This document shows, in pieces, positions 48,301-53,400 of a stretch of DNA of 64,000 nucleotides. The notes beneath the pieces were generated by a model that was given only the letters and a program-made list of their open reading frames with translations, had not been told where the DNA came from and did no database searches. How positions within the stretch are numbered: the first letter of the stretch is position 1; the number at the start of each line of letters is the position of its first letter. The stretch comes from Nematostella vectensis (Eukaryota; Cnidaria; Anthozoa; Actiniaria; Edwardsiidae). A program made the position numbers and the translations under genes. The DNA lies in the NCBI RefSeq assembly GCF_932526225.1, contig NC_064045.1, positions 14,500,442-14,564,441 of the forward strand, written 5' to 3'.

Positions 48301-48510
48301 TATGTTTTCAAAGCCTTTTAATCTGCTTTAAATTTGTAGGGAAACACGTCGAAACTTAGACAGGTCAACTGAGAATTGCGCTGGGGTTTACCACGGTAGT
48401 CACGCAGACAAACGCGCTAAAATAAACGCCTTACAGACGAACTTCTTACCTCCATAAACAGAACAACATACGCACAAAACAAGCAGTAGAAGCCAAAGTA
48501 TATCTGTCAT
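15710..48510 (-). CDS. sdk: Sidekick-type cell adhesion receptor gene (complete, 34 exons)
   Basis: On the minus strand 34 GT-AG exons give a signal peptide, 6 Ig domains, 13 FN3 domains, one TM helix and a cytoplasmic tail. This is exactly the 6 Ig + 13 FN3 plan of Sidekick (vertebrate SDK1/SDK2, Drosophila sdk). The summed coding length is 7116 nt, a multiple of three, giving 2371 residues, close to the family's usual 2200 or so. The protein ends Tyr-Gln-Ser-Phe-Val, matching the family's C-terminal ...SFV PDZ ligand (MAGI scaffold binding in vertebrates). Sidekicks are homophilic adhesion proteins at synapses or tricellular junctions; Ig1-Ig4 mediate adhesion. Nearly every domain boundary is phase 1, so the domains are shuffle-compatible modules. 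Introns are crowded with tandem repeats, many seeded on the splice junctions. Confidence 0.95.
17141..17240 (-). CDS. sdk: sidekick exon 33: juxtamembrane cytoplasmic segment
   Basis: 100 nt, phase 1 in and phase 2 out, from GGTTACAG| to ACAAAT|GTAAGT. Ser/Thr-rich (RLSTAGSTSTRTTADTS). Confidence 0.87.
17370..17512. mobile_element. Second, partial copy of the 25.5-kb MITE family
   Basis: Shares the AACATGTTTTTTTCTTTTAT core, the GTCATTATG/CATGTCGTTATGTC motifs and the CTAGTGTGCAC terminus with 25503-25640. The left terminus is not recognisable. Confidence 0.5.
17538..17669 (-). CDS. sdk: sidekick exon 32: transmembrane segment
   Basis: 132 nt, phase 1 to 1. It contains WFIALVSVFAVILVLVIIGF followed by IFIQRRRRK, one TM helix with a basic stop-transfer. 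Acceptor CGTTTAG|; acceptor plus exon start is duplicated upstream (to 17925). Confidence 0.93.
17636..17925 (-). repeat. Junction array: 3' splice site plus start of sidekick TM exon, about 88 nt x 3
   Basis: On the reverse strand CGTTTAG|GTGGAGCCACAGG of the TM exon recurs as CGTTTAGGTGGAACCATAGG twice upstream (near 17756 and 17845), plus a partial copy to 17925. Confidence 0.9.
18453..18632 (-). CDS. sdk: sidekick exon 31: FN3-13, second part
   Basis: 180 nt, phase 1 to 1. Encodes YTSYQFRIIAWNRVGKSPPS and ends ACCACAG|GTCAGC. Confidence 0.92.
19267..19392 (-). CDS. sdk: sidekick exon 30: FN3-13, first part
   Basis: 126 nt, phase 1 to 1. Encodes VLPGKPIGKPIVSV, AMITWQNGDSG and FTKFEIQAKTG. 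Confidence 0.9.
19668..20310 (-). repeat. Junction array: FN3-12 exon end plus 5' splice site, about 60 nt x 10-11
   Basis: Reverse strand AAGGACCAAGGGGCCCGCAG|GTAAGAG of exon 29 is repeated nine to ten more times, almost all with an intact GTAAGAG or GTAAAAG donor. Confidence 0.95.
20268..20555 (-). CDS. sdk: sidekick exon 29: FN3-12
   Basis: 288 nt, phase 1 to 1. FN3: VDLRWDFPCEANGDIQHFEI and VAYSFYIRPKNQLGYGPQSY. It ends GCCCGCAG|GTAAGA. The exon end with its donor is copied about ten times downstream. Confidence 0.92.
20980..21208 (-). CDS. sdk: sidekick exon 28: FN3-11, second part
   Basis: 229 nt, phase 0 in and phase 1 out. It starts VYYKEEKARRRRRAAYDD, an unusually basic C' loop for FN3, and continues FVEYGFWVTAYNSKGESPQT. 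Confidence 0.91.
21335..21450 (-). CDS. sdk: sidekick exon 27: FN3-11, first part
   Basis: 116 nt, phase 1 in and phase 0 out. Encodes APSTAPSDVTFG and VFVQWKAPPNDSIRGLLQGY. Confidence 0.92.
21487..21735. repeat. 11-nt minisatellite (CATGGTCAGCA) x about 22
   Basis: Near-perfect tandem 11-mer in the sidekick intron upstream of the FN3-11 exon. It gives open frames in several phases with no protein character. Confidence 0.97.
21750..22090 (-). repeat. Decayed junction array at FN3-10 donor, about 85-90 nt x 4
   Basis: Reverse-strand copies of CCGGCCACTACAGGCGAGAT + GGGTGAGTTAGTG occur near 21800, 21893, 21972 and 22060 (real). The intron copies are diverged but keep the order of motifs. Confidence 0.65.
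22069..22294 (-). CDS. sdk: sidekick exon 26: FN3-10, second part
   Basis: 226 nt, phase 0 in and phase 1 out. Encodes GTMQGFKLKYRKASD and FTKYHVTMAVVNEKGEGVYT. Decayed copies of the exon end and donor lie downstream to about 21750. Confidence 0.93.
22567..22637 (-). CDS. sdk: sidekick exon 25: FN3-10, first part
   Basis: 71 nt, phase 1 in and phase 0 out. Encodes VPTGAPRDVRITAPSPQ and ends QWS|GTAAGT. Confidence 0.9.
22756..22922 (-). CDS. sdk: sidekick exon 24: FN3-9, second part
   Basis: 167 nt, phase 2 in and phase 1 out. Encodes GTSYRFRIMATNDVGNSPYS. Acceptor TCGTATAG|. Confidence 0.92.
22945..23445 (-). pseudogene. 5' end of a Crypton-like (DUF3504 tyrosine-recombinase family) gene, frameshifted
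   Basis: Within a sidekick intron the reverse strand has two CCAAT motifs (near 23340-23390). They are followed by a start reading MAEHDSQSSQLDEEELKK, which runs into SVLKNTKKQTSWAMKKFTEW and LGGILRRFYAEV only after a one-base shift in the AAAAAA run near 23195. N-T-K-K-x-T, then F...W, then L-R-x-F-Y-A-E-V is the start of the DUF3504/Crypton-like domain shared with KCTD1, ZMYM and QRICH1. The copy ends soon after, so it is a truncated pseudogene or a non-autonomous element. Confidence 0.6.
23575..23775 (-). repeat. Decayed junction array at FN3-9 first-exon donor, x about 4
   Basis: The real end TTTGCCATGGGAGGGTGAGT is followed by TGTCATGTGAGGGTAAAT, GTTATAGGAAAGTGAGTAAC and GTTGCCATAGGAGAGTAACT on the reverse strand. 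Confidence 0.6.
23763..23898 (-). CDS. sdk: sidekick exon 23: FN3-9, first part
   Basis: 136 nt, phase 1 in and phase 2 out (GGGAGG|GTGAGT). Encodes VAPDRPFIFPIP and VLIEWRINVYPKSPIRYFTL. Confidence 0.9.
24085..24125. mobile_element. Short transposon-end fragment related to 4436-4505
   Basis: CACCCCCTATTTTAAAATTC leads into GGATCCGCCATG. Its reverse complement matches the GGCGGATC(C/T)AG terminus at 4442. Confidence 0.3.
24284..24395 (-). CDS. sdk: sidekick exon 22: FN3-8, second part
   Basis: 112 nt, phase 0 in and phase 1 out. Encodes VFYRFYVYARTSHGWGPPAE. Acceptor GTTTACAG|; acceptor plus exon start is repeated about four times upstream in the intron (24396-24860). Confidence 0.9.
24330..24860 (-). 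repeat. Junction array: 3' splice site plus FN3-8 second-exon start, about 122 nt x 4
   Basis: Reverse-strand TTTACAG|GTGTACACAAGCTT followed by TTTTATAGATTCTACGTGTA recurs near 24395 (real), 24515, 24638 and 24762. A partial copy lies at 24785-24860. Confidence 0.93.
24949..25130 (-). CDS. sdk: sidekick exon 21: FN3-8, first part
   Basis: 182 nt, phase 1 in and phase 0 out. Encodes VPGPPARLRFPEVTYSWVKL and YPHGNITEYWVKYRLES; donor ACTAAG|GTATTT. Confidence 0.92.
25257..25440 (-). CDS. sdk: sidekick exon 20: FN3-7, second part
   Basis: 184 nt, phase 0 in and phase 1 out. Encodes IFYRVRG and FVVYEVQVLGYTRYGLGPRS. Confidence 0.93.
25503..25640. mobile_element. MITE-like element with terminal inverted repeats
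   Basis: CTGGTGCACGCTAG at the left and CTAGTGTGCACCAG at the right are inverted repeats with one mismatch. Inside, GACATAACGACAT motifs and a run around AACATGTTTTTTTC are arranged as an imperfect long hairpin. It lies in the sidekick intron between FN3-7 and the upstream exon. Confidence 0.6.
25803..25918 (-). CDS. sdk: sidekick exon 19: FN3-7, first part
   Basis: 116 nt, phase 1 in and phase 0 out. Encodes APDQPPSSVRAQ and ILAEWGPIPEVGRNGEILGY. Confidence 0.92.
26187..26424 (-). CDS. sdk: sidekick exon 18: FN3-6, second part
   Basis: 238 nt, phase 0 in and phase 1 out. Encodes SLFIGYILSLEPEN and YTRYTISIKAYNLNGKGTSN. Confidence 0.93.
26655..26728 (-). CDS. sdk: sidekick exon 17: FN3-6, first part
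   Basis: 74 nt, phase 1 in and phase 0 out. Encodes APSLPPSNLRVIKGN and ends IQVRWN|GTACGT. Confidence 0.88.
26765..26890 (+). mobile_element. Possible tRNA-derived SINE fragment
   Basis: GCGGGTGGCCTAGTGTGTTA followed by GCGCGCC resembles a tRNA A-box region (T-G-G-C-C-x-A-G-T-G-G) as used by tRNA-type SINEs. No convincing B box was seen, so this is weak. Confidence 0.3.
27329..27655 (-). CDS. sdk: sidekick exon 16: FN3-5
   Basis: 327 nt, phase 1 to 1. FN3 in one exon: VELRWALGFSGRAPIEQYTI and YTVYRFRVVAANRVGSSSPS. Confidence 0.94.
27780..28095. repeat. ATC/ACC trinucleotide microsatellite
   Basis: Long imperfect (ATC)n/(ACC)n run starting about 20 nt after the FN3-4 exon donor. Similar shorter runs occur at 29373-29440, 40925-41035 and 41275-41335. 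Confidence 0.95.
28118..28408 (-). CDS. sdk: sidekick exon 15: FN3-4
   Basis: 291 nt, phase 1 to 1, a whole FN3 domain in one exon: FTVNWNPPVEINGNLVSYLV and WYTVTVAAKTGAGLGP. Confidence 0.94.
29588..32420 (-). repeat. Junction megaarray: FN3-3 exon end plus 5' splice site, 81 nt x about 35
   Basis: Unit on the reverse strand is 48 nt of exon 14 (GGCGACAGTCCTAGGAGCGA ... GACCGAGGAGGGAG) plus 33 nt starting GTGAGAGTCAAGG. Units are nearly identical, so the array is young or homogenised. Because 81 is divisible by three, frames stay open on both strands for over 900 codons; these are not proteins. Confidence 0.98.
32369..32564 (-). CDS. sdk: sidekick exon 14: FN3-3, second part
   Basis: 196 nt, phase 0 in and phase 1 out. 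Encodes YTQYQVVVVAFNSAGDSPRS and ends GAGGGAG|GTGAGA. Its last 48 nt plus 33 intron nt make up the 81-nt unit repeated about 35 times downstream. The copy nearest the exon body is taken as the normal end; use of later donors cannot be excluded. Confidence 0.88.
32829..32944 (-). CDS. sdk: sidekick exon 13: FN3-3, first part
   Basis: 116 nt, phase 1 in and phase 0 out. Encodes VDMEWEPPPQQQWNGRLKGF and ends TTTAAG|GTAAAA. Confidence 0.9.
33161..33395 (-). CDS. sdk: sidekick exon 12: FN3-2, second part
   Basis: 235 nt, phase 0 in and phase 1 out. Encodes NGLLLGYRINYRLNG and TEYEVKVQAYNNAGSGPFS, the C through G strands of FN3. Confidence 0.93.
33710..36440. repeat. 26-nt minisatellite x about 104 in sidekick intron
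   Basis: Unit GGTAACACTATATCACCCAT + GCGAAT, with variants (GGTCAC, GCAAAT, CCAGGC). It abuts the FN3-2 first-exon donor at 36452. The unit's CCACCCAGGC variant resembles the donor flank CCACCCACCTGCC, so junction seeding is possible but not clear. Confidence 0.97.
36453..36523 (-). CDS. sdk: sidekick exon 11: FN3-2, first part
   Basis: A 71-nt exon, phase 1 in and phase 0 out, ending AFVVSWQ|GTGGGT. It would be missed without the flanking phases. It joins the next exon to give VSWQPPPADTHNGLLLGY. Confidence 0.88.
36545..36845 (-). repeat. Junction array at FN3-1 second-exon donor, about 95 nt x 3
   Basis: Reverse-strand CAC|GTGAGTACCC of the exon donor recurs as CACATGAGTACCC and CACGTGAGTAACA, within units containing GGCACACGGTAACACGTGCT. 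Each unit carries several CACGTG or CACATG hexamers. Confidence 0.8.
36830..36934 (-). CDS. sdk: sidekick exon 10: FN3-1, second half
   Basis: 105 nt, phase 1 to 1. Encodes FTRYKFRVRAVNEVGTGLPS, the F-G strands. Donor TGCAC|GTGAGT; the donor region is repeated in the intron at 36545-36829. Confidence 0.92.
37264..37464 (-). CDS. sdk: sidekick exon 9: FN3-1, first half
   Basis: 201 nt, phase 1 to 1. SLRLEWNPPGYTGNSRIISY is the B-C strand signature of a fibronectin type III domain. Confidence 0.92.
37855..38245. repeat. Degenerate repeat of CGAGTT(A/C)-type motifs next to Ig6 exon
   Basis: Imperfect tandem units such as TTCGAGTTATCGGGTAATTC and GAGTCAGCGGGTAGTTCGGG fill the intron up to the Ig6 donor. 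The donor itself is not part of the unit. Confidence 0.9.
38252..38527 (-). CDS. sdk: sidekick exon 8: Ig6 (B-strand Cys absent)
   Basis: 276 nt, phase 1 to 1. It has RFTWTKDG and SDAGTYKCVVSSDVG, but the B strand reads SITLAVGV, with Val (codon at 38454-38456) where Cys is expected. Confidence 0.92.
38785..38875 (-). repeat. Duplicated Ig5 exon end plus 5' splice site (2 copies)
   Basis: The real AAGGTTCTGGGTAAGTGAGA and a downstream AGGTTCTGGGTAAGTTAGAA copy about 69 nt away on the reverse strand. Confidence 0.8.
38863..39144 (-). CDS. sdk: sidekick exon 7: Ig5
   Basis: 282 nt, phase 1 to 1. I-set Ig: VFDCQTRGNPTPTVTWWKG and DNGVYTCLARNSLG. Acceptor ACTAAAG|, donor TTCTGG|GTAAGT, with one extra copy of the donor region about 69 nt downstream. 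Confidence 0.94.
39301..39570 (-). CDS. sdk: sidekick exon 6: Ig4
   Basis: 270 nt, phase 1 to 1. I-set Ig: VFSCRARGTPTPTITWYNNG and EDSGVIQCLASNDAG. Confidence 0.94.
39795..39905 (-). repeat. Outlying copy of the Ig3 donor repeat
   Basis: Carries the same reverse-strand GGGGAACCTCACGGTTTACA + GTAAGTAG order as the 40215-40720 units, about 330 nt further downstream. Confidence 0.7.
40215..40720 (-). repeat. Junction array: Ig3 second-exon end plus 5' splice site, about 90 nt x 6
   Basis: Reverse-strand GGGCGGGGAATCTCACGGTG + TATA|GTAAGTATGAT of exon 5 recurs four to five times (near 40590, 40500, 40410, 40320, 40230). Most copies keep GTAAGTATGATG. Confidence 0.94.
40680..40888 (-). CDS. sdk: sidekick exon 5: Ig3, second half
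   Basis: 209 nt, phase 2 in and phase 1 out. It contains SITWWKD and SDAGVYSCTVSNP (F strand). Donor GTGTATA|GTAAGT; the exon end and donor are repeated about five times downstream. Confidence 0.92.
41491..41602 (-). CDS. sdk: sidekick exon 4: Ig3, first half
   Basis: 112 nt, phase 1 in and phase 2 out, from CTGCAG| to GGGGAG|GTGAAT. It encodes the A-B strands with VTFECFVTG. It joins the next exon to give CFVTGSPMPSITWWKD, a normal Ig core. Confidence 0.88.
41815..41955. repeat. 40-nt repeat x about 3.5
   Basis: TTCGCGCGACTTAGATCGAC + TAAGTTCGGCTTTTACGTCC repeated in the intron between Ig3 and Ig2; no junction content. Confidence 0.95.
42005..42195 (-). repeat. Junction array: Ig2 exon end plus 5' splice site, about 62 nt x 3
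   Basis: Reverse-strand AGATTCTTTCAGTTC|GTAAGT of exon 3 recurs at about 42110 (with GTAAGT) and 42048 (decayed to GTACC). Confidence 0.93.
42172..42465 (-). CDS. sdk: sidekick exon 3: Ig2 (F-strand Cys absent)
   Basis: 294 nt, phase 1 to 1. It has the Ig pattern SCYMY, YTWRKSG and DDIGEYGSEV. Where Tyr-x-Cys is expected, the sequence reads Tyr-Gly-Ser (codon TCG at 42233-42235 on the reverse strand). Donor CAGTTC|GTAAGT, with two further copies of the exon end and donor downstream. Confidence 0.9.
42690..43010. repeat. Degenerate CATACAGCA/TATTGCAAGCAA-rich stretch
   Basis: Irregular reiteration of ATTGCA, CATACA and AACAAC motifs in the intron after Ig1; no fixed period. Confidence 0.7.
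43060..43362 (-). CDS. sdk: sidekick exon 2: Ig1
   Basis: 303 nt, phase 1 to 1. Complete Ig domain: B-strand FYC, Trp in YSW, and DDGYYHC on the F strand. Acceptor TTATCCAG|, donor GCAT|GTAAGT. Confidence 0.93.
43375..43560. repeat. Diverged about 90-nt repeat next to Ig1 acceptor, x about 2.5
   Basis: ACTAAGAAC, GGGTGTCC(A/G)G and CAAACACGC recur in the same order. The copy nearest Ig1 overlaps the acceptor flank, but divergence prevents a firm junction call. Confidence 0.5.
43690..43950 (+). mobile_element. Possible LINE reverse-transcriptase fragment
   Basis: The frame contains ADAIERTQKRALKHFIR, resembling the I-E-x-x-Q-K-R-A-x-R-x-I motif found after the RT domain of CR1/L2-type LINEs, with an in-frame stop just before it. 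Too short and decayed for a firm class. Confidence 0.35.
44455..44850. repeat. 24-27-nt minisatellite (TTATTGCTATTACCGGGAGC) x about 15
   Basis: Tandem units in the 5-kb sidekick intron 1. They create hydrophobic open frames on the plus strand that are not genes. Confidence 0.96.
45268..45312. repeat. Poly-C run followed by (CA)n
   Basis: 21 C then about 12 CA dinucleotides, in sidekick intron 1. Other pure C runs are at 29536-29558 and 45580-45602 (23 C each). Confidence 0.97.
45737..45791. repeat. Near-perfect 55-nt palindrome (27-nt arms, 1-nt loop)
   Basis: AAACAAAGAAAGTCTTTGAT + GTGATAG at 45737-45763 is the inverse of 45765-45791 with one mismatch. It would extrude a hairpin. It lies in sidekick intron 1. 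Confidence 0.92.
45810..48449 (-). other. Part of sidekick intron 1 without recognised content
   Basis: AT-rich single-copy-looking sequence. No exon with in-phase splice sites and no repeat array found. Confidence 0.5.
48450..48510 (-). CDS. sdk: sidekick exon 1: signal peptide
   Basis: The ATG at 48508-48510 (reverse strand) opens MTDILWLLLLVLCVCCSVYG, a textbook signal peptide. The exon stops at GGAG|GTAAGA in phase 1, which fits the phase-1 acceptor of the Ig1 exon 5 kb away. No other start with a signal sequence joins Ig1 in phase. Confidence 0.9.
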
Positions 48511-50100
48511 AGCTTGTAGCTTGGTCTAGAAGCTCTCTCCGGTATTTGTGGCTCCAAATGGAACAGAAATTCAACGGCATCTGCTAGTAGTGTTTATAAT
48601 TGTACGCGACTTGTGTTATCTACCCAGTGAACCCATAGCTGCTCGTTGTCTAACCATCTTATTTACCAGGCAAAATACAAGTGTTGAATCTCTTGTCTGT
48701 AGTTCTATTTTGTTGTGAAGTTTGTGCTCTCTTTTGATGTAAATTAGCTCGACCCGACTTTGGATTTCAATAAGGCCCAAGGAAGATCCGAGGTTCTGCA
48801 AACAAACACACGAGCGATCTTAAACCAACGTTTCCCTTAAATCCTTTCCAGTTATAACAAGCTATGTTATCTGAAGTTCTTGCCAACTTTTAGGAAATTG
48901 TTGCTTTTCCTTCGCGGGTTAAAATCGCGATCAAACGGACGACTCTTTTCCTGTGAGAACTTGATAATAATAATCACAAAGGAAGGAAACAGAGCGCGAA
49001 ATGTCACATGACCTTTAACTCCGCAGTTGATTGGTTCGATGGTATAGTAATTTACTCGAATAAATCAAAGTGTGTTTTGGGTCACTAGAGCGTGCGAAGA
49101 CTGTTTGATGTAGGCTCTATGCGCCTGCAAAACAAAACGTTATCCTACCGTGATATTGTTTTCAAAAAGTTAAAGAACTTTTCAAAGTATATTCTCAAGT
49201 TATTTCAGGCACAAAACACGGCAATCTTTCGTTGCCTTCGTAAGTGCAGCCAGCACCTTCTGGACCCCATGTACGCGCGCGGGACACAAGCCCCCAAAAA
49301 GCCCCAATAATTCTCGTTTCCACTGTCAATTATCGCCACTTAACTCCGTGTATGATATAAATTAATACCCCTTCGGCAGAATAATGCGAACCCCGTTCAT
49401 GAGAGTGTAATTATTTTATCTATTTACGCACCGAGCTCTGCTTGTACGTTTTTTATTTCCGGTCAGTGCGCTCATTTGCTTTTTGTTCCCGGTTATCCCT
49501 GATGGGTAATTATGCATTTTGATTATGAATTCCTATTGTTTTCACGGAATTAATTTAAATAGCTTTTGTTCTCTGATAAAATACTCCCTAAAGTCATGGG
49601 CAAATAGTGGCAGTATTGCTAGCGAAACAGCGGGCTCATCATTGCTTGGCACTATCGTTCTAAAAAAACATAAATCTGACTTTTTCTTTTAAAGGTTTTA
49701 CTATTTTGTAGCCACGTTCGGAGTGCGAAGAAACGAGAAAATAACTTGTTGTCGCTGTCGCGTCAACGTTGGCGCTGTTTGCCCGGGACTTAGAGAAAAT
49801 CCAAGCAGACAGGTCGCCAGACATATCACGCTTCTTGTGTTGAACTATTTCATCCTAATGAAATTGACCAAAAGGGCGTAGTTTAGACTTAATTTGACCC
49901 GAATCTACTTTTTATATTACACCTGGTCAAAGAGCATTTTTTATTCAGTAACAGAGCTGTAGCAGGACTCGTGATATTTGAGGAGGAAGGATATACAAAA
50001 ACATTGAGAAAATATTGGTGGCGGGCAAAACCACGCCCCCACTGGTCATTACCTTATTATTTTTTTGGAAAAGTGTGGAGGGAGGTGACGCCATTATGCA
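48511..50100. other. Upstream region of sidekick
   Basis: Presumed 5' UTR and promoter side of sidekick. No clear core promoter motif could be assigned and no gene seen. Confidence 0.45.
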
Positions 50101-50325
50101 CTGCATAATGCGCTTGACGTTTCTTTAACTGTTTATGAAGATGATGATGCATATAAAAGATGAGTTCCATTTTGTAGTAAAATGCAAAACATATGAGAGA
50201 AACACTTCACAAAATAGAACTTTTAATCTAATAATAAATCCTAGAGCTAATATAGCAGGGATGGCTGCAAAATTGGTATACGACTGCTTCTTACTAAGGG
50301 CAAATAAGATCAAATAAGGTTGTAT
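50100..50325 (+). mobile_element. Possible LINE 3'-terminal fragment
   Basis: The frame reads IKDEFHFVVKCKTYERN and later AAKLVYDCFLLRANKIK. This matches the D-E-x-H-F-x-x-x-C-x-x-Y motif and final hydrophobic helix at the end of many invertebrate LINE ORF2 proteins. It lies just before the 23-nt satellite. Confidence 0.4.
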
Positions 50326-50404
50326 CTTCTCTATGTTCTTTTGTCTGTAAGTACTTATTTTTGAGAATTTAAATAGCTAATAATATTAAATTTATTGGAT
50401 TCGC

Positions 50405-53400
50405 ACTAATGCAAAAGTCCTTAACACGGAACCAATAAAGTCCTTTACACGATAAAGTCATTTTCACGGTACCAATAAAGTCCTTTACACGATAAAGTCA
50501 TTTTCACGGTACCAATAAAGTCCTTTACACGATAAAGTCATTTTCACGGTACCAATAAAGTCCTTTACACGGTACCAATAAAGTCCTTTACACGGTACCA
50601 ATAAAGTCCTTAACACGGTACCAATAAAGTCCTTTACACGGTACCAATAAAGTCCTTTACACGGTACCAATAAAGTCCTTTACACGGTACCAATAAAGTC
50701 CTTTACACGGTACCAATAAAGTCCTTTACACGGTACCAATAAAGTCCTTTACACGGTAACAATTAAGGCCTTTACACTGTACCAATAAAGTCTTTTTCAC
50801 GGTACCAATAAAGTATTTTACACGGTACCAATAAAGTCCTTTACACGGTACCAATAAAGTCCTTTATACGGTACCAATAAAGTCCTTTATACGGTACCAA
50901 TTAAGTCCTTTACACGGTAACAATAAAGTCCTTTATACGGTACCAATAAAGTCCTTTACACGGTACCAATAAAGTATTTTACACGGTACCAATAAAGTCC
51001 TTTACACGGTACCAATAAAGTCCTTTACACGGTACCAATAAAGTCCTTTACACGGTACCAATAACGTCCTTTACACAGTTCCAATAAAGTCCTTTACACG
51101 GTACCAATAAAGTATTTTACACGGTACCAATAAAGACTTTTCACGGTACCAATAAAGTATTTTACAAGGTACCAATAAAGACTTTTACACGGTACCAATA
51201 AAGTCCTTTCCATGGTACCAATAAAGTCCTTTACACGGTACCAATAAAGTATTTTACACGGTACCAATAAAGTCCTTTACACGCGGTACCAAAAAAGTCC
51301 TTTACACGCGGTACAAACAAAGTCCTTTACACGGTACCAGTAAAGTCCTTTACACGGTACCAGTAAAGTCCTTTACACGGTACCAAAATGTCCTTTACAC
51401 GGTAACAATAAAGTCCTTTACACGGTACTAATAAAGTCCTTTACACGGTACCAATAAAGTCCTTTACTCGGTACCAATAAAGTCCTTTACACGGTACCAA
51501 TAAAGTCTTTTACAAGGTACCAATAAAGTCCTTTACACGGTACCAATAAAGTCCTTTACACGTTACCAATAACGTCCTTTTCACGGTACCAATAAAGTCT
51601 TTTACACGGTACCAATAAAGTATTTTACACTGTACCAAAAAAGTCCTTTACATGGTACCAATAAAGTCTTTTTCACGGTACCAATAAAGTCTTTTACACG
51701 CGGTACCAATAAAGTCCTTTACACGGTACCAATAAAGTCCTTTACACGGTAACAATAAAGTCCTTTACACGGTACCAATAAAGTCCTTTACACTGTACCA
51801 ATAAAGTCCTTTACACGATACCAATAAAGTCCTTTACACGGTACCAGTAAAGTCCTTTACACGGTACCAATAAAGTCCTTTACACGGTACCAAAATGTCC
51901 TTTACACGGTAACAATAAAGTCCTTTACACGGTACTAATAAAGTCCTTTACACGGTACCAATAAAGTCCTTTACTCGGTACCAATAAAGTCCTTTACATG
52001 GTACCAATAAAGTCTTTTACAAGGTACCAATAAAGTCCTTTACACGGTACCAATAAAGTCCTTTACACGTTACCAATAACGTCCTTTTCACGGTACCAAT
52101 AAAGTCTTTTACACGGTACCAATAAAGTATTTTACACTGTACCAAAAAAGTCCTTTACACGGTACCAATAAAGTCTTTTTCACGGTACCAATAAAGTCTT
52201 TTACACGCGGTACCAATAAAGTCCTTTACACTGTACCAATAAAGTCCTTTACACGGTACCAATAAAGTCCTTTACACTGTTCCAATAAAGTCTTATACAC
52301 GGTACCAATAAAGTCCTTTACACGGTACCAATAAAGTCCTTTATACGGTACCAATAAAGTCCTTTACACGGTACCAATAAAGTATTTTACACGGTACCAA
52401 TAAAGTCCTTTACACGGTACCAATAAAGACTTTTCACGGTACCAATAAAGTATTTTACACGGTACCAATAAAGTCCTTTACACGGTACCAATAAAGTCCT
52501 TTACACGGTACCAATAAAGTCCTTTACACGGTACCAAAATGTCCTTTACACGGTAACAATAAAGTCCTTTACACGGTACTAATAAAGTCCTTTACACGGT
52601 ACCAATAAAGTCCTTTACACGGTACCAATAAAGTCCTTTACACGGTACCAATAAAGTCTTTTACAAGGTACCAATAAAGTCCTTTACACGGTACCAATAA
52701 AGTCCTTTACACGGTACCAATAAAATCCTTTACACGGCACCAATATAGTCCTTTACACGGTACCAATAAAGTATTTTACACGGTACCAATAAAGACCTTT
52801 ACACGGTACCAATAAAGTCCTTTCCATGGTACCAATAAAGTCCTTTACAGGGTACCAATAAAGTATTTTACACTGTACCAATAAAGTCCTTTACACGCGG
52901 TACCAAAAAAGTCCTTTACACGCGGTACAAACAAAGTCCTTTACACGGTACCAGTAAAGTCCTTTACACGGTACCAATAAAGTCCTTTACACGGTACCAA
53001 AATGTCCTTTACACGGTAACAATAAAGTCCTTTACACGGTACCAATAAAGTCCTTTACACGGTACCAATAAAGTTCTTTACACGGTACCAATAAAGTCCT
53101 TTACACGGTACCAATAAAGTCTTTTACAAGGTACCAATAAAGTTCTTTACACGGTACCAATAAAGTCCTTTACACGGTACCAATAAAGTCCTTTACACAG
53201 TTCCAATAAAGTCCTTTACATGGTACCAATAAAGTCTTATACACGGTACCAATAAAGTATTTTACACGGTACCAATAAAGTCTTTTACACAGTACCAATA
53301 AAGTCCTTTACACGGTACCAATAAAGTATTTTACACGGTACCAATAAAGTCCTTTACACGGTAACAATTAAGTCCTTTACACGGTAACAATTAAGGCCTT

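Noticed and set aside
49092-49310. 72-codon ORF upstream of sidekick
   Set aside because: No domain or signal; within the expected chance ORF length for this composition.
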